From contig JAZBRS010000029.1 of the NCBI GenBank assembly GCA_037176725.1, positions 126,575,001 through 126,639,000 on the forward strand: 64,000 bases of DNA. The letters are read 5' to 3'. This stretch comes from Posidonia oceanica. Its lineage: Eukaryota > Streptophyta > Magnoliopsida > Alismatales > Posidoniaceae. The notes under the pieces are model-generated. The model was not told the origin of the DNA. It saw only the letters and a list, made by a program, of their open reading frames with translations, and did no database searches. Made by a program: the position numbers and the translations under genes. Below, one piece after another: positions 1 through 11,790 of the stretch. The stretch's first letter is position 1; each line of letters opens with the position of its first letter.

Positions 1-1395
1 TAACGGCTCCACCAGTGGGGTGAATTGACGCCGTGGCCGCCTTAGCCCCTGGGGCTGCGCTTGCCGGACTGGTGCGGCAAGATACACCGGTTGGGCGGTG
101 TGGTGATTTGTGGTGTGGGAGGTGCCCTAGGTGCTGGTGGATATACTACTTGATGCGGGGGAGGCCGAACCGCCAGCTGAACAGGCACGGGTGCAGGGTC
201 GACGTAGGCAACAACAGGTTTCGGCGAGTCCTTCTTCTTGGGCCGGCTGCTGGTGGTGCCACTGCTGGTGTTGCTGCTGGGGTTGTTGCTGTTGCTGTTG
301 GTGGTGACCTGCTTGGCAAACGCAGAGAGCGCCAGGAAGTTGCCATTCCGTAGTGAACTCTCCACGCGGGTGCCAGCCCGGATCAGTGCAGAGAAGGTTG
401 TGACAGGTTGAATGCTGAGCAGAGCCCCGACAGCGGGCTACACACCCCCGATTACAATCTCGAGGGACTCCTCATCAGAGGGTCCATCTCGAACCTGTGA
501 AGCGAGTGCATGCCAACAACCGACATACTCCCTGAACGACTCACCAAGGTTCTGCTTTAATGCGACCAGGTCTGCGTGCTTAGGGACTAGGTCCAAGTTG
601 AAGGAATATTGTCCCAAGAACACCCGATTGAGGTTGTTCCACGTCCTAATGCTGGCCATATCAAGTGAGGTGAACCACTTGAGCGTAGGGCCACTTAGAC
701 TTTTCTGGAACAAGCGGATTAGCAACCTCTCGTCAGCCTAGAGCTAAGCGAGATCTCCACAGTACGCCTTCAAGTGTGCTATTGGGCAGCCTCTACCATT
801 ATATTTTTCAAATACTAGGATGCGGAACTTCGGGGGGAGTACCGCCTCTGGGAAGTAACAGAGGTCCCAGAACTGGTAAGACTGGTGGTCAGTACCCTGC
901 ACTTGTCGAAGTGCTTTCTCTAGAACGGCGAACCTGTCATCGTTAGAGTCTGGAGCTGCTGCCAAAAAAGGTGGTACAGCAGGGGCAGGGGCCACATACG
1001 CCGCATAAGATGCACCGAGGTGCTCCTCTGGGTCAACCATCACATCGCCTGGTGGAGCGACGGGATGGGCGGTGTATCCGTGCGAGTGTGTTGTGTGTGC
1101 AGGCATGTATGCTGGGGTGGGGTATTGCTGATGCAGGGGGTATGTATAACTAGCATGCTGAGCAGTAGGTGATGCAGAGTGCTGGAGCACCAGCTACTGC
1201 ACCAGCATGGTGCCGGGCTGCAGGCCAGGGGGATGCTGCACTCCGATCAGTCCTATGGACTGACCACCAGGTGCCAAAGGAGGATGCTGTGCTGGGTGTT
1301 GTGCATATGCAGGAGGCGAAAGCCGGGCCCCCATCGCCTAAGCAGTGAGTAGCTGAGGCGGTGGTCTAGGCGGGGGAGCAGAAGGGAATGCTTGC
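1..1395 (-). pseudogene. gag: Element D gag, central and C-terminal part (broken)
   Basis: Degenerate gag, read right to left. It holds the proline/glutamine-rich region (about 1330-1000), the capsid-like core typical of Retrotrans_gag (about 900-430; residues such as FPEAVLPPKF and ADLVALKQN are readable) and the start of the basic linker before the zinc knuckle (365-42). Open stretches at 1190-744, 725-438 and 365-42 are separated by stops. It aligns with the gag of elements A and B in this window at clearly lower identity than A and B show to each other. The N-terminus is at 26630-27125 beyond element A. No functional product is expected. Confidence 0.85.
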
Positions 1396-4300
1396 TGTAG
1401 CGATCCTGATCGGAATCAGGCTCGCTATTTAGCGGCGATTGGATCCGAGGAAGAGGCTCGACTCGAAAACACTTGGAATCGAGGAGAAAAGAGAAAGATA
1501 AGACAAATCAGAGTCGCCACCATGTCTATTAACGGGAGACAAGGAAAACCGGGGGAAATGCGTGAATTAACACGCAAAACCAAGCAAGAAATGCAAAGCA
1601 AAGCAATGCAAAGGAAACAAATGCAAATACATGCAAATGAGATGACTCTAGCCTAGGATAAGGGCAGTATGGTCATTGCGGGCCAAAAGACAGGGCAAGG
1701 ACTCCTGTTACGTGCGGGGAAGGTGTTAGGCACTCCCGACACGCCCGAGAATCGGTCTTTCTAGGCTTACACTCGCATACGCAGGGAAATGCAGGATTGA
1801 ATGCCTATGTGCCTATGAATGCCTAAGTGAATGCTCAAGGTGTGCTCTAAGTGGGAAGAGGCAAAGCAAGGAAAGTAAACGTGCTTTCTAAATGCTCAGC
1901 TACGCTGTTTGTGTTCCGAACCGGGCGAAACCTGGCTCGTGAGAACTCCAGGCAGTATGCATCACAGCCCTATATGCAAACGCAGGCGGAAAAGCAAAAC
2001 AATGGCAAAACCATGCAATGCAATCGACATGCAAGAGAAAACGGCGTAAAGCACGCAAAACGAGGCAAAAACAAGAAAGCGCGCAAAACGGTGCAAAAAG
2101 ACAAGGTCGGCACGCAAAACGATGCAAAAGATGATGACAAGCACGCAAAACTGTGCCAAAATAGGGCGAGCGTGCAAAACGACGCGAAAGACGAAGCAGG
2201 CACGCAAAACGGTGCCGAAACGAAAGCGGGCACGCAAAACGGTGCCAAAAGCTGCGAGATAAAACCTCGGAAAGCTGTGCAAATGCAAATGCAAAGAAAA
2301 GATTAGAAGCAGAGAAAGGAGAAGCAGAACAGCGCATGTGTGAGAACAGGCGCTGTTCAGGGCCACACAGAGTAGGTGTGAAGACCTACAAAGGGGAGAG
2401 TGAGCAAACGGGGGGATTACCACCTCTTTTGCGACCATTTCCCACAACCGTTCCATAGTGTGTCTCGCATGCTGTCCAAAGCTCGCGATGCGATCGAATC
2501 GTGGAAAAGGGGGAAGAAAGTCACATTAAGTGGTAAATCCAGGGAAAACTCAACACAAAACACATAGGAAAACGCGAAACGGAGATCTGAGCTGATAGAC
2601 AAGAAGAGGAGGCCCTATTCTACATGCTCAAAGAAACAGAAATCGAAAACAAGGAAAACTATGCAAATGGCATGCAAATGAATGCAATGCAGGGGTTCAG
2701 GAGGACATACCTGGAAATCCTGGAGCCTGATCTGAGATCTGCTTGGTCCATGCTGAAGAGCGCTTCGCTGCGGTCGCCTGGGCAGCTTGCTTGAGAAGAT
2801 CCAACGGCCGGATCGGAAGATATCGCAGCTTCAAGGCAGGAAGGCCAGAACAGGGGAGAAGAGCAGATCTAAGTGTTCAGGAGGTCCTAGGGGTGTGCAA
2901 AAGGTCCTCCCAAGTGAAGGGGAGCTAAAAGTGCTTAGTGTGTGCAGAGGGATGCTAAAATGCAAGACTAAATGAATGCAGAATGCATGCACAAGCAAGA
3001 AGAAACAAGGGGAACAAACTTGGAAAAGACAGGAGTGAAAAGAGCATTTTTGAAAAAGAAAAGGGGCTAAAATGCAAATTTTCACAAAAGATGGGGTCCA
3101 CAGAGGAGGGTTTTGAAAACAGAAGAGGGCAAAGGGTTATTTTGCAAAAGACTGGGTTAAGAAAGCTAATTTGAAAAGAGGGTATGCATTGGAAGAAGTT
3201 TTGAAAACAAAAGAGATTAGAGTGCAATTTTGGAAAAACTAGGGTCTAAAGTGCAAATTTTCCAGAAAACAGGGTTCTGGGGAGTCTGGGAATGCAAGTG
3301 GAGGGTCTACATGCAATTTTGTAAGCATAGGAGCTAAGATGCAACTTTAGGAGCAAAACAGTCTTTTTACATGGTTTTTAAAAGATGCAAGGACTTATGT
3401 GTGATTTTTGAATCATGCAGGGGTCAAATATGCAATTTTGTATGGTAAATATGCTCTGAAAACACTGATAAAGGACTGATGTGCAATTTCTGGAAAAAAC
3501 AGGGGCCAAAATGCAATGCAGTAAGCAAAAATTAAAAATAAAACCTAAGTTTCTACAATGCATGGACCTATATGCAAAATCAGAAACATGCGGGGATGCA
3601 GAATGCAATTTCATATGGTAAACTATATGCAATTAAATGAACTGATTTAGGGCAGGACTTATATGCAAAAATAAAAAACAGAAGGGCTAAAATGCAAAAA
3701 GTTACAACAGCACAGCACAGTAACAGGACTAGATTGCAAATACAGAAAAGTAGAGATAAAAGCAGCAATTTAGCATGGTTTTTAATTAAAAACTAAGCAT
3801 ATTAAATGGACAGAGGACTGAAACGCAAAAATTAAAAAAGTTAAGGCAAACATGCAATATCTGCACAGAAATCTTATAACTAAGAAAATAAATGCACAGT
3901 GTTCGTCGACGGCGACGAGCACTGTAGCACAAAGCCATCAGAGCTCGTGGCCGCCGACAGGGGAGGCTGAGGAGGCGCAGATTGGCGGAGGGCGTAGCCG
4001 GCGACCGTGCGGAGCTCCGGAGATCACCGGGGCATCGTTCCACTGACTGGAACGTCCGGAAGACAGGAGGCCGGTGCCGGAGAAGAAGGACTGTCCGGCG
4101 AGTTGCAGGCAGAGCTGGAGGGCTGGGAGCTGGCTTCTGATGGGCGGAAAAGCAGCAGGGGGAAGAGAGAGAGCGGGGGAGGGCGAGAAGTACCTGCGGT
4201 AGTGTCTGGAGTGCGCTCCCGACCTCGGCAGAGTCGGAGCCGGCCGGTGCTCGTCGTCTGGTCGCTGCGGTGGATGCTGGCGGCTCACGGTGGTTTGAGC

Positions 4301-7061
4301 GTCTTCAGGACGAAGCTCCGGAGCTCCTCGGATGATCAGATGATGCTTCTGCAGCTCGAGCGGAAGATTGGGTCTTTTGGGTTGACAGTGAGCAGCCGGA
4401 GGTGGGGGGCCTTGTCCGCTGCTCGTCGGGCGAAGCGGAGCCTTCGGGGAGATTGCTGGGAGTTCGGCGAAGCTGTGTGGATGATCGGAGGGGTTTTCTG
4501 GTGAGTGTGGAGTGAGATTGGGAGTCGGGCTGATTTTGGGTCTGAGGTGAGGTAAGGTGTTTGTTGTGTTGTTCTCGGCCTGTGGTGGATGGTTAGGTTC
4601 GAGGTCGGAGGCTTTGGAAAGGTGGGTGTTCGGTGAATGCTTGGGTGGATTTTGGGAGGCAGTAGTGGATTGGAGTGATGGGAATTGTGAGAGGATCAGG
4701 TTGGGTTTACAGTTGGAGTCAAGTGGTGTTTCTGGGGGATTTCAGGTGGTGAAAAGGCAATGGGATGGCGGGAAATGGAGGCTGGTAGTTGGGTGAGATT
4801 AGGGGAGTGATTGGGAGGAGTGTGGAGGCCGGGAACAGGTTTGGTTTACTGGAGAAGGAAGAGGAGGCTTTGCTGGAGGTTTCTGAATGGGAATGGGGGG
4901 CGATTGCTGAAGGGAGGCTGGGGAATTGGGATCTCCCTCCGGGATGCCAAGATGAACGCTCAGACCACTCTCTCTGGCCACTCTCTCTTCTGGAAATAGA
5001 GGAGGCAGAGAAGAAGAGGGAGGAGTTGCAGGTGGAAGAAAAGAAGTGGAAAAATGGCTTCTGGAATGGATTCGGCTCTGGGTTTTCTCTCTGAGTTCGC
5101 TCTGAAGTTGAAGGTTGCTCTCTCTGGGTGAGGATTGTTGCCACTGATGGAAACGGAGGAGGAGCGGCTTATATCCGGTGGAGTCCGGCTGCTGGCGCGC
5201 TGAAGATTTGAATTCAGCGGCGATTACTGCAGCGGAGAGGATGGTTGGCGACCGGCTCCGGAAAAGCAGCTGAGACAAAGGAGAGGCGGTGAGCTCTGTA
5301 GACGATATGATTGAAGCTCAAATTTTGAATGGGGAGGGAAGGCTGTAGCTGGCCGCCCGCGGGAGAAGCAGGTGGAGGAGAAACACAGAGGAGGTTGAGG
5401 AAGAAGAAGGAGAGGCGTGGGCCGGACTGTGCTGTGGGCCGAAGGAAAAAGAAAAAGAAATGAAGAAGAAAGGAAGAGACGGGCTGAATTGGGCCCAGCA
5501 AAGAAAAAGACGAAAAGAAAAATGAGAGGAAAGAAAGAAAGAGAGGGAAAAGAAAGGAAATAAAATTAGGAAAAATAGACTAAAAATAAATAAAAATACT
5601 AGAAAGGTTGTGATGTAGATTAGGATTTTAATTAAATTTTTAATGGCCATTTTGGGTTGATTAATGTGTTTTGGGCTTGATTAGGGTTTTAGGGTTTTGG
5701 TTTTGCTTTTAATTGGTTTTCACTTGATTAAATGTTTGTTAAACCTTGTTTTAAATTGTTTTAAAAATTGTGTTTCCCTTGTTGGACACTTAGGATATTG
5801 ATTAGGATTTTTTAGATTTATTTTCGTATTAATCAGGATTGGTTTTAGGCTTTTAAATCTTAGTCTTCTTAGGGTTTTTTCCTTCTTAAGTCTTTTAAAT
5901 TACGCTTTGGTTTTTATTTGTTGATTTTTTCTTGAAGTTTTTAGTTAGATTTCTCTGATTTGATGGGGTGTTTTTAAGTCTTTTAAGTGTGTTTTTCTTT
6001 TCCTTTTAATTAAGTTTTTTTTAACTTGCTTTTTCTTATGTTTATTAGGTTAAGTCGTTTTGCTTCTTTAATTATTTGTTTTAGTGCTTGATTTTTAATT
6101 CTTCTTATTAGGGTTTGTTTTTTAATTCTTCTGATGGGGTTTTTACTTTTGGTGGGTTTTGGTCTTATTTTAGTTTTTTCCTTGATTTTTCAGTGTTTTC
6201 TTTTGATTTGTTTTGCATTTTTTTGCTTACATGCTTGGTTTTCCTTTTAGTTTGATTTAGTTAAGTTTAGGTTTTTAATTGCTTGTTTAATGTTTTTTAA
6301 TTTTTTTTCTTAGGGTTCTGATTTGTTTCTTTTATATTTTGGGGTTTTACAGATTTTTAGGGGTTTTCATGGATTTTTGCAAAAGAGAGAAAAGGAAAGG
6401 AGAGGGAGGAAAGAAATGGGAAAAAGAGGGAAATAAAAGAAAAAGAGGTAGGTAGGAGGGAGATGATTTTTAAAATTCAGGAGAAATGCTAAAAATAAAG
6501 TAAAAATAGGAATAAGATAGAGAAGGGATAGAAGTACAAAGGGGGCCCACAGCTAGGCCAGAAAAAGGGCAAAAAGGGGATGAAAAGAGAGATGATAATC
6601 AGGAGAGAGAGAGGAGAGAGAAAATGATAATCTCGAAGAGAGAAAAGGATAATTTGGGTGAAAGGGGGTCTTAAGGGTCTTGGAATGGGGTGAAAATTGG
6701 TGAGTGGATAGTCTAGGGTTTGAGGCGTTGGTCCTGAAGTTTTGGTTTGATTCTAAGAAGGTTTTGGAGGGGTTTCAAGGTGTAGAAAAAGGGGAGTTTT
6801 GCCTAGGTTTTCTAGGGTTTTTGGGAATGGTCTAGGTTTGGAAATTTCTGGGTTCTTGGGTAGGCTTGTTAAGTGAGTGTTGGTGGGTTTTCCTATGGGT
6901 TTTGGTCAGGTTTTGAGCTTGGGAAGAGGGGTAAAGGCTTAGGTCAAGATGGGCTGATTTTGGAGGGTAAAGAAGAGGATTAGGGTTTGGGTTTGGGTTT
7001 GAGTCCAGCAATCACCAGGAGGGCTCCAAGGATCCAAGCCTGCCAAGATGGGGTGTCAACA
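1396..7061 (-). repeat. Element A 3' LTR
   Basis: Direct repeat of 20964-26629 with the same length (5,666 bp) and, by hand count, roughly 88 substitutions and no length change. On the minus strand it begins TGTTGACACC and ends GCTACA. Order in element sense: T/A-rich and purine-rich U3-like part (7061 to about 5300), GC-rich island with no conserved reading frame (about 5300-3900), degenerate repeats built on TGCAAATTTT (about 3880-2930), a splice-donor-like site near 2713, a contracted minisatellite (about 2260-2020), and two blocks conserved in all elements (1975-1895 and 1775-1675). I could not recognise a TATA box with confidence. Adjacent to the PPT at 7062. Confidence 0.95.
2020..2260 (-). 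repeat. Minisatellite inside A 3' LTR, contracted form
   Basis: About seven degenerate units of roughly 30 bp built around gcacgcaaaacggtgcaaaa on the plus strand. The same unit in the opposite orientation is expanded to about 20-25 copies in the B and middle LTRs. Units are often multiples of three, so long frames stay open on both strands; these are not genes. Confidence 0.85.
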
Positions 7062-7074
7062 GATGCCCCTCCCT
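7062..7074 (-). other. Polypurine tract of element A
   Basis: On the minus strand AGGGAGGGGCATC abuts the TGTTGACACC start of the 3' LTR. Position and composition are those of the plus-strand primer (PPT) of LTR elements. Confidence 0.85.
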
Positions 7075-7619
7075 GAGCAAGGTCAAGCGGAGCGAGGCCG
7101 CTGCTCAGGGTTGACAAGACACCCCATCTGACCGGCGGGAGCAGCGGGTTGCTATGGGCGTGAGCTACTTATTCGGCGGATGCACCGAAGATCGTAGCCC
7201 GTTGCCGCAATGCAAGATGCTAGGTGCAGATGGATGCTGTGCAGTGCGATGCATGCTGATGCAAATGCAATGCAAGAAGTTAGCATAAAAGTTAGTGCAG
7301 CTAGAATAGATGCTGATGCTGTGCAAGTGATGGTGATGATGTTAAAGTAATATGCAGTGCTAGCTGAGGAAGTGCTAAAATGATGCAAGAGGAATGATAA
7401 AAAGGCGCGATGTGGCGCGAGGATCTGGCAGGGAGGCCAGACTTGCGCGACAAAGCGAGGGAAAAACAGGGTGCAGCCTGTCCCCGCCTGGGGAGCAAGC
7501 TAGCAGAAAAGAAAAAAGGATGCGAGGGGAGAGAGGCCAACTCTCCTACCGCAAAAAAGGGGTTTGCGTGACTTTGCCTTCCTGGGACAAGGCCACGCCA
7601 AATAAGGTGATAAGGTGAC
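7075..7619 (-). other. PPT-proximal 3' untranslated region of element A
   Basis: Non-coding. It contains runs rich in GATGC/TGATGC words (7180-7400). A GC-richer stretch (7400-7600) has a visible counterpart in element C around 63660-63960 in opposite orientation, for example the words around ctcccgtcgc and cttgctccc. No open reading frame is shared between the copies. Confidence 0.6.
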
Positions 7620-8580
7620 GGGCTTATCGTCCGGATAGTTTACGGTCCTATCAACCGGGAATAATAGTTTAGGTTATCAGCCTGGAATGACAGTTTACGG
7701 TCCTGTCAACCGGAAGTAGTTGTGAGTGATAGTTACTGGATATCAACCGTATAACATGGTTGTGTGGGATAGTTTACAGTCCTATCAACTGGCGGATAGT
7801 TTACAGACCTATCAACTGGCGAATAGTTTACAGACCAATCAACTGGCAGATAGTTTACAGACCTATCAACTGGAAGCCACAAACCATGAGTGATAGTTAC
7901 TGGATATCAGCCGTATAACGCAAATGCCGGATAGTTTACAGTCTATCAACTGGAGCGACAGTTTACGGTCCTGTCAACCGGCGGATAGTTTACAGACCTA
8001 TCAACTGGAGGATAGTTTACAGTCCTATCAACTGGAAACGGCATTGCGAGGGACAGTTACTGGATGTCAGCCGTATAACATGATTGCGCGTGATAGTTTA
8101 CAGTCCTATCAACTGGCGGATAGTTTACAGACCTATCAACTGGTGGATAGTTTACAGACCTATCAACTGGCGGATAGTTTACAGACCTATCAACTGGAAA
8201 CGTGCAATGATGAGGGATAGTTACTGGATATCAGCCGTATAATGCAATTGCTGGTGATAGTTTAGGATATCAGCCTAGCGATAGTTTACAGTCCTATCAA
8301 CTGGTGGATAGTTTACAGACCTATCAATTGGCGGATAGTTTACAGACCTATCAACTGGAAACCGCAATTGCAAGGGACAGTTACTGGATGTCAGCCGTAT
8401 AACACAACTGTGGGCCAACCATGGATCGGCCTAGATGATAGTTTAGGTTATCAGCCTGAGAGCAGATAGTTTAGGATATCAGCCTGAGCAGATAGTTTAG
8501 GATATCAGCCTGAGAGTGCTTGATTGTTGATAGTTTAGGATATCAGCCTGAGAGTGCTTGATTGTTGATAAGAGGGGACG
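7620..8580 (-). repeat. Array of 27-bp-type GATAG...CTATC stem-loop modules (element A)
   Basis: Dozens of short modules, each an inverted repeat with 4-5 bp arms and an 8-10 nt loop. Main types on the plus strand: gatagtttacagacctatc, gacagtttacggtcctgtc (7689-7707 and 7957-7975), gatagttactggatatc, gacagttactggatgtc (8052-8068) and gatagtttaggatatc. Arms change together while pairing is kept. The commonest spacing is 27 bp, so a plus-strand frame stays open at 7924-8220; it is a repeat by-product. Equivalent modules occur in element C at 62821-63665. Confidence 0.9.
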
Positions 8581-8830
8581 AGATCATGATGAGAACTACT
8601 GCTAAAGAGGGGGGAGAGATCATGATGAGAATTACTGCTAAAGAGGGGATGAGATCATGATGAGAATTGCTGCTAAAGAGGGGGATGAGATCATGATGAG
8701 AACTATTGATAAAGAGGGGGTGAGATCATGATGAGAACTATTGCTAAAGAGGGGGTGAGATCATGATGAGAACTATTGCTAAAGAAGGGGTGAGATCATG
8801 ATGAGAATTACTGTTAAAGAGGGGATAAGA
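8581..8830 (-). repeat. Tandem array, about 35-bp unit (element A 3' region)
   Basis: About seven units of aaagagggg-gtgagatcatgatgagaa-ctattgct with small variation. Each unit contains the imperfect palindrome gatcatgatga. No counterpart array is seen in element C, so this is a local expansion. Confidence 0.85.
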
Positions 8831-9418
8831 TCATGATGAGATGAAGAGGGGGATGAGGTAATGATGAGAATGATTGATTGATAAGATATCGGACTTATCG
8901 GCCGGCAAAGAGGGGATGAGGTAATGATGAGATAAAGAGGGGATGAGGTAATGATGAGAATGATTGATTGATAAGATATCGGACTTATCGGCCGGCAAAG
9001 AGGGGATGAGATAATGATGAGATAAAGAGGGGATGAGGTAATGATGAGAATGATTGATTGATAAGATATCGGACTTATCGGCCGGCAAAGAAGGAATGAG
9101 GTAATGATGAGATAAAGAGGGGATGAGGTAATGATGAGAATGATTGATTGATAAGATATCGGACTTATCGGCCGGCAAAGAGGGGATGAGGTAATGATGA
9201 GATAAAGAGGGGATGAGGTAATGATGAGAATGATTGATTGATAAGATATCGGACTTATCGGCCGGCAAAGAGGGGATGAGGTAATGATGAGATAAAGAGG
9301 GGATGAGGTAATGATGAGAATGATTGATTAATAAGATATCGGACTTATCGGCCGGCAAAGAGGGGATGAGGTAATGATGAGATAAAGAGGGGATGAGGTA
9401 ATGATGAGAAGAAATCAT
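8831..9418 (-). repeat. Tandem array, exact 90-bp period, 6 copies (element A)
   Basis: The segment ataagatatcggacttatc followed by ggccggcaaag recurs at 8881, 8971, 9061, 9151, 9241 and 9331, exactly 90 bp apart. Each copy carries the stem GATAAG/CTTATC, also the core of the element C array at 62325-62820. Because 90 is a multiple of three, a 195-codon minus-strand frame stays open. Its peptide is a 30-residue repeat without known domain and is not shared with C, so I do not annotate a gene. Copies are nearly identical, which implies recent amplification. Confidence 0.9.
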
Positions 9419-9485
9419 CCTATGACACCAGGAATATCATAGGGGAAAGAGGGGAAGAATGATACCGAGGGGCGATCAAAAGATG

Positions 9486-9512
9486 CCCCTGGTGTCGGGA
9501 TGACACCAGGGG
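9486..9512 (-). other. Perfect 11-bp hairpin, element A copy
   Basis: CCCCTGGTGTC (9486-9496), 5-nt loop, GACACCAGGGG (9502-9512). In element sense the loop reads ATCCC. The homologous place in element C (62262-62288) has CCCCTGGTATC, loop ATCCT, GATACCAGGGG: one base pair is exchanged with pairing kept. The flanking segment in A sense (GGGGCATC...GATCGCCCC) can form an overlapping, less perfect stem. Confidence 0.85.
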
Positions 9513-9580
9513 CTGGCCAACGCAGCCTTGGCATCGAAAGCATAGGGTGATGACAAGATTGTCGTGCTTGTCAGACGTGT

Positions 9581-9830
9581 AGTTTGGGGTGCCAGCCCGT
9601 AGGGGACTCAGCTGGGGATGATCAGCTGAGTAGGATGACAGGTTGACGGACCTTTCGCCGAGCAGTTTGGGGTGCCAGCCCGCAGGGGACTCAGCTGGGG
9701 ATGATCAGCTGAGGAGGATGACAGGTTGACGGACCTTTCGCCGAGCAGTTTGGGGTGCCAGCCTGCTGGGGACTCAGCTGGGGATGATCAGCTGAGGAGG
9801 ATGATGATCCAGCTGGGGGCGACCAGCTGG
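9581..9830 (-). repeat. Three-copy 83-bp tandem repeat with CAGCTG hairpins (element A)
   Basis: agtttggggtgccagcc recurs at 9581, 9664 and 9747, period 83 bp. Each copy holds CTCAGCTG-gggatgat-CAGCTGAG, an 8-9 bp stem (first copy 9606-9631). Element C has only a single degenerate trace near 62156-62190, so amplification is specific to A. The rest, 9831-10107, shows nothing I recognise. Confidence 0.85.
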
Positions 9831-10107
9831 GGACGCCAGATGGCGTAGCTCGACGACGCAGGTCCGCAGATGCTCCGGACTCCAGATTGGGTGCTGAGGA
9901 CTTTGCTGCGTTGTGATGTCTACAAGTCTGGTTAGAGGGCCCAAGATGGTGATGATAATGATATGCAATACAGCAAAGAATCTTGATGTGCAAGCAGAAA
10001 GCAGAAACAGTTTTTCATTGATAAAGCTTGGTGAGTACAATGCCTGTGGCAGGCCAGAAATGTACAGCATAATCTGAAAGAAGACCATCTGATGGTTGCA
10101 CAAGGGC

Positions 10108-11310
10108 CTAGTCAACTCGGGCCTTCTTCGACTGCCGGGAGTCGGGAAACAAAGGGCCGCCTGGCGGAATTTCAGTGATAGGCCAGAGTTCTCGGACTTC
10201 AGCTTCATACTCAGGGGTGCATCCTACACCTCTCACAGCTGCAATGTCTGTAGATTGGACCCCATGCTGCATCAGACTAGCAAGCTTCTTGGTCGGGGCA
10301 GTTGTGCTGAGAGGGTACATCTGTAGAAGCTCGGGCGCTGTACTGTCAATGAAGGCGCCCTGCTGGAAGCCGAACTGGCGCATGACCCTGATTGGATGGT
10401 ACTCTACACCTGCTGTGAAACCTGGTAGAATGATCAGCCGCGCGTCACGCGCGCTGAAGAAGACAGTGAATGGCTCTGCTGCAGAGGGGACAATACGCCA
10501 GGTTATAGCGTCGTCAGTCAGTACTGACAGCTTCTCATACTCTTCTTTGACGCTCTTTTCTGTCTTGGCACGGACGCTGCTGCAGTAAGCTTCGAAAGCA
10601 TGCACTTGAGGGCGCAGAAGGTCCATTTCTAAGTGCGCGGTCAGCCAGACTTGTATGAGTGCTCTGCAACCGTGGAAGCGGCGGCAGCGATGAGAGATGC
10701 AGTCCAGCCCGCGATAGGTCTCTGCCAGGACAACTGGTGCCAGGTCTATGTGCTGGGTCACCACAGTTAATGCAATTTCTGCAACCTCAATGGCCACCGT
10801 TAGTCGGCCATGAGTAAAGATCAGCTCGCCCAGGAAGCGGATAACAAATCCTCAAAGCCACAGCTCATCTCCGAGTTCTGTGCGCTTGTTCATGATATCA
10901 TCAAAGTGCGCGAGGCGAAGCATAGGTTCAGGCCCGCTGGTGCAGATTAATTTCTGTTGGCAGGTTCGAGTGGGGAGCCCAGTTAGCTGGCTCAGGACCT
11001 TGAGATATCCATCTCGCCTCATGAAAACAAGCGGCCCCAGGATCTTGGAAAAGCCGCAGATCCGACGCACCTCTTCCAGTGTAGGTGTCAGCTCAGTCTT
11101 GTTGATACGGAAGACATGATGCGCCGGCTTCCAGAATCTTGCGGCGGCACACAGAAGGTGGCGGCTGACCTCCACATCAGCGGCCTTCAGTAGCTTGGTT
11201 GGTATGCCCCACAGGCGCAGCTGTTCACAGTCTTGTAGAGTGAGCCTGCTGATCCATTCTCACAGGGCTTCCGAGCAGTGTGCAGGAGTTAGCAGAGTAG
11301 GAAAGCCCAT
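10108..11310 (-). pseudogene. Extra 3' ORF, plant mobile domain/DUF7745-like (element A)
   Basis: A 400-codon frame downstream of integrase, same sense as the element. The first methionine shared with element C (MGFPTL) is at 11310; the stop is at 10108-10110. The N-terminal third contains RFWKPAHHVFR and ELTPTLEEVRRICGF, which resemble the conserved FW.P..H.F...TPTLEEV pattern of plant mobile domain and DUF7745 proteins; the C-terminus is basic (SRQSKKARVD). Two in-frame TGA stops, each at an Arg codon position (CGA in C), after HCSEAL and after DELWL, split it. Known relatives occur in transposable elements and in silencing-related host proteins; the role inside Tat elements is not established. 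Alternative: another plant-specific domain of similar pattern. Family call moderate, coding nature strong. Confidence 0.7.
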
Positions 11311-11710
11311 TACGCTGATTGCAGAGGGACAGGCAGATAGCTGCAGAAGCTTGAAAGTACCTGCTATCAATAAACAGTCAGATCTCGCAGGCGTATATTC
11401 TTTGACAATAAATAGAAACTGAGGCTGATAAAGTAGTTCCATATGTATTCAGCAGTTGATAACAGAACTTGGCAGTTAAGCACAGATAAGCAAAGGAGAT
11501 ATGCAGCGGTCTTGCTGACACGGGGGCGAGGGCCGGTAGGAGATCTGGACCAGCGCAGTTCGAGTGTCGTCGATGCGCTCTGCTGGGGAGGAGTACTGTC
11601 TCAGGGCCGAAGCGCGTTGCAGAGCGGGAGAAATTGATAGGAAAAGGGATGATAGAAGAAGATGCATGTATGCATGATGCAGGTGATATGCTTATGAAGA
11701 TGAGTATTAT

Positions 11711-11790
11711 GCTTGGATGGGTGTGCATGCTTGGATAAATGAGTATGCTTGGATAGGTGAGTATGCCTGGATAGGTGAGTATGCTTGGAT
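11711..11790 (-). repeat. 18-bp tandem repeat, about 4.5 copies
   Basis: Unit gcttggataggtgagtat on the plus strand. It is absent from the aligned B and C spacers, so it is a recent local expansion in A. Confidence 0.85.

Noticed and set aside
4007..5278. Several 100-165-codon ORFs in the GC-rich LTR island (also 23506-24846, 31982-32302, 47139-48801)
   Set aside because: Frames are not conserved between A LTRs and the B or middle LTR; high GC removes stops by chance.
5676..5710. TTTTAGGG-like words (also 25245-25280) as an interstitial telomere repeat
   Set aside because: Only two or three irregular copies in T-rich LTR DNA, not a regular TTTAGGG array.
7924..8220. 98-codon ORF with DSLQTYQL repeats
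   Set aside because: 27-bp array on the antisense strand of element A; a by-product of the hairpin modules.
8831..9418. 195-codon minus-strand ORF of 30-residue repeats
   Set aside because: Created by a 90-bp period with no stop; not conserved in element C, no start context, no family.
7620..9830. CRISPR-like repeat region
   Set aside because: Contiguous tandem arrays without regular unique spacers, no cas genes, and a plant retrotransposon context.
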